Source: Clostridia bacterium
GTDB lineage: Bacteria; Bacillota_A; Clostridia; Oscillospirales; CAG-272
Assembly: GCA_017462445.1 (NCBI GenBank)
Contig: JAFTRB010000034.1
Location: 1 to 5,478 of the forward strand
Length of the DNA stretch: 5,478 nucleotides
Direction of reading: 5' to 3'
Of this stretch, positions 1 through 5,478 are shown one piece after another. The translations under genes were made by a program, and so were the position numbers. The notes beneath the pieces were generated by a model. It did no database searches. It saw only the letters and a program-made list of their open reading frames with translations, and had not been told where the DNA came from. How positions within the stretch are numbered: position 1 is the first letter of the stretch; every line of letters starts with the position of its first letter.

Positions 1-14
1 AATAAAATAACAAA

Positions 15-42
15 TGCAAAATAATAGATTTTATGATATAAT
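15..42 (+). promoter_or_regulatory. Putative extended -10 promoter for the wHTH pseudogene
   Basis: A perfect TATAAT at 37-42 is preceded by TGA at 34-36, which gives an extended -10 element. The only -35 candidate is TGCAAA at 15-20 with a 16-bp spacer, which is weak. Transcription would start near 49, leaving almost no leader before the ATG at 53 and about 22 nt before the in-frame ATG at 71. The assignment rests on the -10 alone. Confidence 0.45.
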
Positions 43-52
43 GTACCCATAA

Positions 53-454
53 ATGAAATGGTGCAAGTATATGAAAAAGAAACAAACACGCCGAGGAAAA
101 TACGGCTACGTTGAATTTGTTGACAGACGCAAGCTGAAATATGACGGCTATGACGATAACATAGAACCTGAAATCAGAAAGCCGACACCTGCCGAGAGAG
201 AAGAAATTATACTCAATTTTATCTGCGCCAATAGCGGTAAATCGGTTGAGGTATGGTGACTTGCGGAAAAGCTCGCTGTATCCGACAGAACAATACAAAA
301 GATATTAAAGAAGAGAGAGAAACAGGGATTGATTTCCCGTACTCCCGTGTTCACCGATACGGGAAAGCAAAAAGGTAACATTCTGACCTATCTCGGAGAG
401 GATAAGATGGTCAAGAGAAACGAGCTTACTTTACGGCGATTATGCTTTCCGTAA
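53..454 (+). pseudogene. Winged helix-turn-helix protein, interrupted by an in-frame TGA
   Basis: The reading frame opens at ATG 53, or more plausibly at the in-frame ATG at 71, which has a weak GGTG at 60-63; neither start has a good Shine-Dalgarno site. It is stopped by TGA at 257-259 after 68 codons. The same frame then stays open to TAA at 452-454. Read through, it forms a coherent wHTH domain: a basic N-terminus, a helix around PAEREEIILNFICAN, then VEVW-stop-LAEKLAV, the recognition-helix pattern SDRTIQKILKKREKQGLI, and a wing ending GNILTYLG. The stop falls inside the second helix, so the 68-residue product would lack the recognition helix and wing and should not bind DNA. CGA (Arg) to TGA is one transition that would explain it. 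The last part of the frame (from about 430) is foreign LRR DNA read out of frame, so the true C-terminus is also lost. A DNA-binding or regulatory role is inferred from the fold only; the exact family is unknown. A sequencing error at 257 is possible. Confidence 0.7.
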
Positions 455-641
455 TTGCTACAACCTTACCAGCGTGACAATCCCAGATAGTGTCACCAGC
501 ATCGGCTCTTATGCGTTCTATGATTGCGATAGCCTCACTAGCGTGACCATTCCCGACAGTGTTACCAGCATAGGCAGATATGCGTTCTATTATTGCGATA
601 GCCTCACCAGTATAAAATACAGAGGCACACTGGCACAGTGG
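435..641 (+). repeat. Three 69-bp tandem LRR coding repeats
   Basis: Units begin at 435, 504 and 573, each at a GGC codon, exactly 69 bp (23 codons) apart. Units 1 and 2 encode nearly the same peptide but differ at many third codon positions, so the array is old and kept at the protein level rather than freshly duplicated. The third unit passes into the YRGT...W cap motif after about 15 codons. Confidence 0.8.
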
Positions 642-718
642 AATAATATATTAAAGTGCCTGATTGGAATCCTAATACCGGCTCCTACACCATCACCTAC
701 AACTACACCGGGGAGTAA
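435..718 (+). pseudogene. C-terminal fragment of a BspA-like leucine-rich-repeat protein, frameshifted
   Basis: This is the tail of a BspA/TpLRR-type protein (Pfam LRR_5 type repeats). From 435 the frame gives [20 protein letters not shown], then two more 23-residue units with the AF-C-SLTS signature. The array-closing cap [13 protein letters not shown] follows. No ATG exists between the upstream in-frame stop at 384-386 and the repeats; the only possible start is a GTG at 474 inside a repeat, so no normal start survives. Around 656 the frame breaks. The -1 frame from 656 reads [20 protein letters not shown] and stops at TAA 716-718, a natural-looking end for this type of protein. Losing one base near 655-657 explains the shift. 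Without correction, the frame runs on through the terminator to about 800 and yields a nonsense tail. The N-terminus (signal peptide and most repeats) is absent. The intact parent was probably a cell-surface or secreted protein, but this cannot be shown here. Confidence 0.8.
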
Positions 719-745
719 ATATTATCCCTTGTTAAACAAAGCTTT

Positions 746-773
746 AGCCCGACCTCACCGAGGTCGGGCTTTT
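746..773 (+). terminator. Intrinsic terminator after the LRR fragment
   Basis: A perfect 11-bp stem, AGCCCGACCTC (746-756) with GAGGTCGGGCT (760-770), closes a 3-nt ACC loop. TTT follows at 771-773, with a further T5 run at about 780-785. It lies 28 nt after the natural TAA of the LRR fragment, which supports 716-718 as that gene's true end. On the minus strand the hairpin is not followed by a clean T-run, so its use by the 633-residue LRR gene is doubtful. Confidence 0.85.
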
Positions 774-880
774 GATATAGTTTTTGAATTTGGAAATTGA
801 TTTATAATTTTGAGAAATTGAGAAAGCAATCGAAGCTGGCTGATTTGACAAGTAGCTTATAGGTTTATAATTAAGCTTGC

Positions 881-2782
881 TTACAAATCCGAGCTATTTT
901 CGCTCAATTCGTAGCGGGGATATCTGCCCTCTGTGGGGGCACCGTCCTCGCCCTTTTTGACAAGGGTGATTTTGTCTACCGAGGTGTAGCTTGAGCTATG
1001 GGAGGCACTGTATCCGACGGTGAAGCCGCTGGCAAAGCTTCCGTCAAAGAGGAATGCTCGTTCTCTTGTATTTCTGCCGTCCTTGATGCGATAGACCACT
1101 CCGGCAATTTTGCCGTCAATCCAAAGCATAGCCTCGGTGTTTTTTAGCGCTTCAATCTCGTGGTATCTTACAAAGCTTGACGAGGAGGAATAGTCGGAGG
1201 CTCTGTCATCGTCGCTGTTATCGTAGCTGTAGCTATCCTTTCCCTCGATGCGCATCAGGTAGCCCTCAAGATGGCGTGCAAAGGGCTCAAGGGCTGACGC
1301 ACCGACGGAGGTCTTTTCCTCGAGTACAACCTTGCCATTTGATATGTGTGCTGCTGTAACCTTGTATTTTACCTCCCTGGTGATAAGAGGTACTCCATCG
1401 GGGAGAATACAGCCAAGCTTTTGCCATTTTTCTTCATAATGCTTATAATATACACCTGTAAGGCTTGGGCAATTATCAAAAATAGCGCCGTCAATTTTTT
1501 GAATATTGATATCCAAAGCTACCGATTGAAGTGAGGTACAGCCGTTAAAGCAGCCCTCGCCTACGGTGAAGGTGAAGTGTGGGAGGGTTACTGTAATAAG
1601 ACTCTCGCAATTGGCAAAGGCTCGTGCGCCAAAATGGTTGGATGAATAGAAGGAAACGCTCTCAATTCCCGAGCCCATAAACGCCTCGTCCTCTATAAAT
1701 TCAACACGGCTTATGAACTTTATGCTCTTGACATGCTTACAGTTGTAAAAGGCTCTTTTACCGATGGCGTTAACAGAGGAGGGAATTGTAACATCTCCAC
1801 CCTTGCCCTCATAGCGAACAAGAACGCCCTCGGCGCAGATACAGCCATCGATATTTGTCTCCACGGGGGCAACAAAGTGAATAGTAGCATTTTCCGGAAT
1901 TTCTGCCAGGTGCTTGTGGATATTATCCCATTCCTCCGGTGTACCCGTGTAGTAAATATCTGTAAGCGAGGTACAGCCACGGAATACCTGCGCTTCAATG
2001 GTCTTGACGGTTCTCGGTATTTTTATTGAGGTTAAGCTTTTGCAGTTTTCAAACATATTGCTCTCAATTGTTGAAAGCTTGCTTGGTATTTCTATAGTCC
2101 TGAGGCTTGTACAGTCCTTGAAGGCATAGCCTCTTAGCTCGGTCAGACAGGCGGGGAGCTTGATTTCCTCAAGGCTTGAGCATTCATAGAAGCAATACTG
2201 CCAGATGTTGGTTACGCTGTCTGGTAGGGTGATGCTTTTGAGGCTTTTGCATGTTGCAAAAACGCTCCATCCAAGGAATTTTGTTCCCTCGGGTAGGGAG
2301 ATTTCCTCAAGGCTCTCGCATCTTGAAAAGGCGTAGCCCTCGAGCGTATCCAATGCGCATGGCAAAGTGACAGAGCGCAGAGACTTACACATTTGGAACG
2401 CGTGCTGGTCGATGACGGTTATGCCATCGGGGATTACAATCTCCTCCAGGGCATAGCAGCCATAGAAGGCTGCCTCCTGTATCTTTCTTAAGCTATCAGG
2501 AAGGTTTATGTATTTTAGTCTTCTGCATTCATAGAATGCGCTCTTTTCGATGTACTGTGTGTTCTCGGAGAGGATAACTCGTTCGATATTTTTGTTACCG
2601 CTAAAAGCGTGTCCCTCTACGGTTTTGTAGCTCATCGGGAGCCTGACCGAGGTAACGGTGTCGGGCCACTCTATGTAATAGGACATATCCCTGACGCCAT
2701 CCGGAACCTTGACCTCGCTATCTGTTCCATTATAGCCGAATAAGCAGTGCTTTCTTATATCAAATTCATTCTGCTCGCTCAT
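881..2782 (-). CDS. BspA-like leucine-rich-repeat protein, non-secreted, with unknown C-terminal domain
   Basis: The product is 633 residues, read from ATG at 2782, with AAGGAG at 2789-2794 six bases upstream. The first array has ten LRR_5-type units whose AF/VF/CF/MF signature falls at residues 59, 82, 105, 128, 151, 174, 197, 220, 243 and 266, an exact 23-residue period. It is capped by DIYYTGTPEEWDNI (275-288). A second array restarts at about 318 with VLVRYEGKGGDVTIP, a typical BspA array opening. Its units lie at 344, 367, 388, 411 and 434, with one unit two residues short, and it is capped by VYYKHYEEKW. Residues 465-633 form a non-LRR region with Asp/Ser-rich stretches (about 516-536 and 592-601) that I do not recognise. 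The N-terminus MSEQNEFDIRKHCLF is polar, and I see no signal peptide, transmembrane segment, lipobox or LPXTG motif, so the protein is probably cytoplasmic, unlike classic surface BspA adhesins. LRR arrays usually bind proteins; the ligand is unknown. It is divergent from the lipoprotein gene and has its own promoter. No convincing terminator follows its TAA. Confidence 0.88.
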   Translation of the reverse strand: MSEQNEFDIRKHCLFGYNGTDSEVKVPDGVRDMSYYIEWPDTVTSVRLPMSYKTVEGHAFSGNKNIERVILSENTQYIEKSAFYECRRLKYINLPDSLRKIQEAAFYGCYALEEIVIPDGITVIDQHAFQMCKSLRSVTLPCALDTLEGYAFSRCESLEEISLPEGTKFLGWSVFATCKSLKSITLPDSVTNIWQYCFYECSSLEEIKLPACLTELRGYAFKDCTSLRTIEIPSKLSTIESNMFENCKSLTSIKIPRTVKTIEAQVFRGCTSLTDIYYTGTPEEWDNIHKHLAEIPENATIHFVAPVETNIDGCICAEGVLVRYEGKGGDVTIPSSVNAIGKRAFYNCKHVKSIKFISRVEFIEDEAFMGSGIESVSFYSSNHFGARAFANCESLITVTLPHFTFTVGEGCFNGCTSLQSVALDINIQKIDGAIFDNCPSLTGVYYKHYEEKWQKLGCILPDGVPLITREVKYKVTAAHISNGKVVLEEKTSVGASALEPFARHLEGYLMRIEGKDSYSYDNSDDDRASDYSSSSSFVRYHEIEALKNTEAMLWIDGKIAGVVYRIKDGRNTRERAFLFDGSFASGFTVGYSASHSSSYTSVDKITLVKKGEDGAPTEGRYPRYELSENSSDL

Positions 2783-2818
2783 TGTATGCTCCTTTATACT
2801 TAGTAATTAACTGATTTT

Positions 2819-2847
2819 ATTCTATCATAACGGTACAGTTATGTCAA
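2819..2847 (-). promoter_or_regulatory. SigA-type promoter of the 633-residue LRR gene
   Basis: On the minus strand, a consensus -35 TTGACA (2842-2847) is followed by a 17-bp spacer and -10 TAGAAT (2819-2824). A TG two bases before the -10 makes a partial extended element. The predicted start is near 2812, giving a leader of about 30 nt that contains the AAGGAG site. This is strong by sequence, so the gene is likely well expressed unless repressed. Confidence 0.8.
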
Positions 2848-2865
2848 TAAATAATCATTATTTAT
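2847..2865. repeat. AT-rich 9-bp perfect inverted repeat between divergent promoters
   Basis: ATAAATAAT (2847-2855) and ATTATTTAT (2857-2865) are perfect reverse complements around a single C at 2856. The element overlaps the outer base of the minus-strand -35 and ends 19 bp before the plus-strand -35. It could be an operator serving both genes or an UP-like AT-rich element. AT-rich intergenic DNA also produces such symmetry by chance, so function is only inferred. Confidence 0.4.
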
Positions 2866-2884
2866 AATAAATGCTTAATCATAC

Positions 2885-2913
2885 TTGAAATAGTCAAGAC
2901 GGTGTGCTATAAT
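2885..2913 (+). promoter_or_regulatory. SigA-type extended -10 promoter of the lipoprotein gene
   Basis: A -35 TTGAAA (2885-2890), a 17-bp spacer and a perfect TATAAT (2908-2913), with TGC just upstream of the -10, make an extended -10 promoter. Transcription should start near 2920, leaving a leader of about 37 nt that carries AAGGAG at 2944-2949. A short inverted repeat, CTTGA-5-TCAAG (2884-2898), overlaps the -35. Confidence 0.82.
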
Positions 2914-2956
2914 TTACTTAGCATATCCACTAGATTTTTATATAAGGAGAAAGATT

Positions 2957-3676
2957 ATGAAAAAGCTGGTTTCACTTCTACTTGCAGTATCTATTTGTCT
3001 GTCTATGGTCTTTATGCTTACCGGTTGCTTTGGCGGTAAGAATGCCTGGCAGAGCTACCTCGGCGCTAAGGGCTGGAATGTTTCAAAGGCGAATGCTCCC
3101 ATTGTGAAGAACAATGGTACAGTTGGCGCTGTCAGCGACGGCTATTCCTTCAACGGCGCTCTTAGTATCCAGGGAAGAGGCAACGGTGAATTTATCGAGG
3201 CAAGCGCGATACACAAGGAGAGCCATATTTCGGCTACCGACGGTGTTACCGACGAGCAGTATGACGATTATCTTTTAATCGATTATATGATGACCTACAG
3301 CTCGAAGAAGAACACCCTATATGTCGAGGTTGTAAATTATTACTATCACACCACTTCCTCCGGCACCGAGGCTGACGGATCTCCCAAATGGCTTGACGGC
3401 TATTATTATGTTTCGCAGGCCGGCGGCGAGTGCTTTATCAATATGACCTTTGATATGGCAGGCTACTTTGCAAACGGCGAGCTTACCGAGGAGGATATTA
3501 CCAAGGAGGGCGAGTTTGACACCGAGGGTATCCGCAACAAGATGGGCATCACCGCGGGTACTCCTTACACCGAGCGCAATACAAATTGGGACACCCAGGC
3601 GTTTGCCAGCATCCTTCGCTCTGTAAATGATTTTGCCGATCTTATCGATGCCTATATAGAGTCAAATCCCGCATAA
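2957..3676 (+). CDS. Putative lipoprotein of unknown function
   Basis: The product is 239 residues from ATG at 2957, seven bases after AAGGAG (2944-2949). The N-terminus is a type II (lipoprotein) signal peptide: basic MKK, a hydrophobic stretch to about residue 20, then the lipobox LTGC with the acceptor Cys at residue 24, followed by FGGKN. After lipidation by Lgt and cleavage by Lsp, the mature protein of about 216 residues would be anchored on the outer face of the membrane. The mature part is polar and rich in Asp, Glu, Gly and Tyr. It contains Tyr-rich beta-strand-like segments (YVEVVNYYYHTT at about 122-133 and DGYYYVSQAG at about 147-156) and a probable helical C-terminus (about 212-235). 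No catalytic or ligand-binding motif is recognisable, and I cannot name the family. It is a single-gene unit: its own promoter upstream, a strong hairpin 34 bp after the TAA, and a convergent neighbour beyond. Divergent pairing with the LRR gene could mean shared control but proves no shared function. Confidence 0.88.
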   Translation: MKKLVSLLLAVSICLSMVFMLTGCFGGKNAWQSYLGAKGWNVSKANAPIVKNNGTVGAVSDGYSFNGALSIQGRGNGEFIEASAIHKESHISATDGVTDEQYDDYLLIDYMMTYSSKKNTLYVEVVNYYYHTTSSGTEADGSPKWLDGYYYVSQAGGECFINMTFDMAGYFANGELTEEDITKEGEFDTEGIRNKMGITAGTPYTERNTNWDTQAFASILRSVNDFADLIDAYIESNPA

Positions 3677-3710
3677 TTCTATATTTTTGCTTTTAGACTT
3701 GAAAAACAGG

Positions 3711-3738
3711 GGGCTGTCGCCGCGGCGACAGCCCTTTT
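3711..3738. terminator. Intrinsic terminator between convergent genes, possibly bidirectional
   Basis: GGGCTGTCGCCG (3711-3722) and CGGCGACAGCCC (3723-3734) are perfect reverse complements, realistically a 10-bp GC-rich stem with a CGCG loop. On the plus strand it is followed by TTTT (3735-3738), AG and a T6 run, ideal for ending the lipoprotein transcript. On the minus strand the stem begins 10 nt after the TAA of the glycosidase-like gene and is followed, after four bases, by a T5 run (A-tract 3702-3706). It may therefore end that transcript too, with lower efficiency. Confidence 0.88.
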
Positions 3739-3744
3739 AGTTTT

Positions 3745-5412
3745 TTAGATGCTTCTCTTTATAATTTCATTTACAGCTTCTCTTATCTTAAGCATCGTAT
3801 TGGCACTCTTTGCACATATGTCAAAGGTCAGGGGTTCTCCCAATACATCCTCTATGGCGCTAACAACCTCATCGTGGGAGGTGAGTGATGAGGCAAGCTT
3901 CATTGCCTTGATATCCTGAAGCGCCTCGTAGAATACAACAAGTCTTATTGATTCAAGGGCCGTTCCATCAAGCTCAGGATACACCGAAAAGGCATCTCCA
4001 CCCGGGAAGGCGAAGTCGGCACAGGGCTCGGTGTAGGGGTTTATCGGATCAACCGAATATTGGTTGTTATAGAAATTATAGCCCCAATGTAAAAATCCCT
4101 TGATATTATACTTAAACATCTGCATTCCTATTGAACGGTTGCGCCAGGAGGGCATAGATATATATCTGTTGGAAACCTTTAGTGGCTGGCTGACACAGTA
4201 ATAGGTCCACAAATCCTTTACCCCGGCATCGAGGAAGGGCTGGATATGATTGTTTGATGGGATTGGGTGATCGAGGACTCCTGTTTCGTAAAAGCTGAAG
4301 TTGGAAAGGGCGTCCATAATGGTGTAGCCCTCCAAAAGATCGGCAACCGTCTCCTTTGCCTTCTTGTAGTTTTCAAGATGGGCAAGTCCCGGCTCATCGG
4401 AAATATGATAGAAGCAGCGCTTGTCGTCGCCTCTTGCCTTTAGATGGGCAAGCAGTTCGGTGAGGAAGGAACGAAGAAAGGAGGTATACTCCTCGCCCGT
4501 AGCATCGGTGTCCCAACCGAAGATTTTTTTGTATTCACCATCAACGTTAGCCATAATTTTTGGCGCATGAGCGGCTCCCCATTGGGTAAAGAAGTGAGAT
4601 ATCTCGATGTAGTCTATGCCACATCTATTGCACATATCTATCCATCTGTCGAGGTTGGAGAAGTCGAATTTGTATTCACCGTTGATTTTCGTAATTGTTA
4701 TCAGCTGGGTTGTTCTGCGTTCGCCGCCAACCGCCGTGTCGAGAGGAGGGGTAAATACCGGTGTAAGAAGGACGTTTATGCCGTTTCTCCTTGCGGTCCT
4801 GGCAAAATTCTCCACGATTTCCCAATGCTTATCCGACCATACATCAACATTGTAGTAGTTCGCCAGACAGTCTGCGTGAAACCATTGAGTAAAATATATA
4901 TCCTCCTTGGGCAGAACAGCATCAATTACCTCGATCTTAATCGAGGACTCGCATTTCCCTAATTCTCCGTCATCGAAGGAAAATGTAAGGGTGTACTCGC
5001 CTGCGGCAAAGCTCTGCGGAATGTTGATTTCTATCCAGGCGGAGTTGATTCCGTCTGCGGTAAATGATATTTTACCATCGTAGTAAAGGGGCTTCAAAAG
5101 GTCAGGGTAGAGTCCGGGAACCGTGCGGAGATAGTTGTCGTCTATACCATCAGGGTGAATGGCCTTGGTTACAGGTACGGAGAACACACGCCTGATGTCG
5201 GTAAATGGCGCAAGCTTGCCTTCCGGAACGATTGGAAGCCTTTCGGGTTGCCACCATGTCGAAGGGCTGTCTGATCTATCGTAGAAATACAAAAGCTGAA
5301 GTGACAGTCTTTCACCGCGAAGCGCGGAGATATATTCAAGCGACTCGAAGTCATCGAGCGTTTGGTCCATAAATGCTTTTTCCAGTGAAGATACAATTTT
5401 GGTTTTAATCAT
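3745..5412 (-). CDS. DUF4091/GH123-like glycoside hydrolase, cytoplasmic
   Basis: The product is 555 residues from ATG at 5412, with AGAGG (5419-5423) six bases upstream. Residues about 1-165 look like an all-beta N-terminal domain. It has a WW at 53-54 and ends in SAWIEINIPQSFAAGEYTLT, a typical accessory beta-sandwich pattern. Residues about 170-450 fit a TIM-barrel, with strand-like segments such as GINVLLTPVF (211-220), IDYIEISHFF (266-275) and GFLHWGYNFY (439-448). Adjacent acids D339-E340 in YHISDEP match the Asp-Glu pair that in GH123 enzymes performs substrate-assisted hydrolysis of beta-N-acetylgalactosaminides. LHWGYNFY, the GGDAFSVYP segment (471-479) and ESIRLVVFYEALQDIKAM (487-504) are characteristic of the DUF4091/GH123 catalytic family. 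The C-terminus is helical. No signal peptide is present, so it would act on imported sugars. Family membership is fairly secure; activity on GalNAc is inference, since many members are uncharacterised and the acetamido-binding residues cannot be verified here. It forms a single-gene unit with its own promoter and a hairpin downstream. Confidence 0.85.
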   Translation of the reverse strand: MIKTKIVSSLEKAFMDQTLDDFESLEYISALRGERLSLQLLYFYDRSDSPSTWWQPERLPIVPEGKLAPFTDIRRVFSVPVTKAIHPDGIDDNYLRTVPGLYPDLLKPLYYDGKISFTADGINSAWIEINIPQSFAAGEYTLTFSFDDGELGKCESSIKIEVIDAVLPKEDIYFTQWFHADCLANYYNVDVWSDKHWEIVENFARTARRNGINVLLTPVFTPPLDTAVGGERRTTQLITITKINGEYKFDFSNLDRWIDMCNRCGIDYIEISHFFTQWGAAHAPKIMANVDGEYKKIFGWDTDATGEEYTSFLRSFLTELLAHLKARGDDKRCFYHISDEPGLAHLENYKKAKETVADLLEGYTIMDALSNFSFYETGVLDHPIPSNNHIQPFLDAGVKDLWTYYCVSQPLKVSNRYISMPSWRNRSIGMQMFKYNIKGFLHWGYNFYNNQYSVDPINPYTEPCADFAFPGGDAFSVYPELDGTALESIRLVVFYEALQDIKAMKLASSLTSHDEVVSAIEDVLGEPLTFDICAKSANTMLKIREAVNEIIKRSI

Positions 5413-5443
5413 AGGACACCTCTATTTGATAAGTTATACTTGG

Positions 5444-5472
5444 ATTTTATCATTTTAAGCCTGTATTGTCAA
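5444..5472 (-). promoter_or_regulatory. SigA-type promoter of the GH123-like gene
   Basis: On the minus strand, a consensus -35 TTGACA (5467-5472), a 17-bp spacer and -10 TAAAAT (5444-5449) lie upstream of the gene, with TG one base before the -10. Transcription should start near 5437, giving a short leader of about 24 nt that includes the AGAGG site. No carbohydrate-type operator palindrome (cre-like) is seen between the promoter and the ATG. Confidence 0.8.
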
Positions 5473-5478
5473 GAAAAA

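Noticed and set aside
148..381. 77-codon minus-strand frame opposite the wHTH pseudogene
   Set aside because: It lies antisense to a coherent wHTH domain, has no ribosome site and shows no recognisable protein features.
435..641. The 69-bp periodicity considered as a CRISPR array
   Set aside because: The units are contiguous coding repeats without spacers, exactly 23 codons long, and encode the BspA LRR signature.
851..876. Possible terminator for the 633-residue LRR gene (AGCTTA ... TAAGCT)
   Set aside because: The stem is only 6 bp, AT-rich, has a 12-nt loop and no T-run on the minus strand.
1720..2029. Overlapping open frames on both strands within the LRR gene
   Set aside because: They are out-of-frame shadows of the repeat coding sequence with no start signals.
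2794..2801. TTATACTT, also found at 5434-5441, both just downstream of minus-strand promoters
   Set aside because: Only 8 nt, AT-rich and at different distances from the two -10 boxes (17 versus 2 bases), so it is likely chance.
4444..4962. 172-codon plus-strand frame inside the GH123-like gene
   Set aside because: It is fully antisense to a well-supported coding region with family motifs; it reflects the composition of the opposite strand.

Overview
The window looks like chromosomal DNA from a Clostridia-type Firmicute, probably an uncultured gut commensal. The evidence is indirect. Spacers are AT-rich, SigA-type promoters are close to consensus with 17-bp spacing, and Shine-Dalgarno sites are strong AAGGAG/AGAGG. 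GAG, AAG and GGC codons are used heavily, a Gram-positive-style lipoprotein signal is present, and there are BspA-type leucine-rich repeats. No rRNA, tRNA, integrase or transposase is present to place it more precisely.

Left part (1-880): a degraded segment. A promoter-like site precedes a winged helix-turn-helix (wHTH) gene that is broken by an in-frame TGA. Its reading frame then runs into a fragment of an unrelated BspA-like leucine-rich-repeat (LRR) gene. That fragment has no start codon and carries a frameshift before its natural end, which is followed by a perfect intrinsic terminator at 746-773. I see no gene in the 107 bp between this terminator and the next stop codon.

Middle (881-3740): a divergent pair. 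On the minus strand is a 633-residue BspA-like LRR protein with no export signal. It has two LRR arrays with an exact 23-residue period (one gap) and a C-terminal domain I do not recognise. On the plus strand is a 239-residue lipoprotein of unknown function. Their 174-bp intergenic region holds two near-consensus promoters facing away from each other, with a perfect 9-bp inverted repeat between them. This suggests possible joint control.

Right part (3711-5478): a GC-rich hairpin separates the lipoprotein gene from a convergent minus-strand gene. That gene encodes a 555-residue protein resembling the DUF4091/GH123 (beta-N-acetylgalactosaminidase-like) family, with a SDEP catalytic-type motif and no signal peptide. 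Its own promoter, TTGACA-17-TAAAAT, lies at the right edge.

Each intact gene appears to be its own transcription unit; no operon is visible. The contents (surface lipoprotein, LRR proteins, a possible amino-sugar glycosidase) fit a host- or mucus-associated life, but no biochemical link between the genes can be shown from this window. I did not find convincing evidence of a complete new multi-gene system. The most unusual elements are the intracellular-type LRR protein with its unknown C-terminal domain and the chimeric pseudogene junction.
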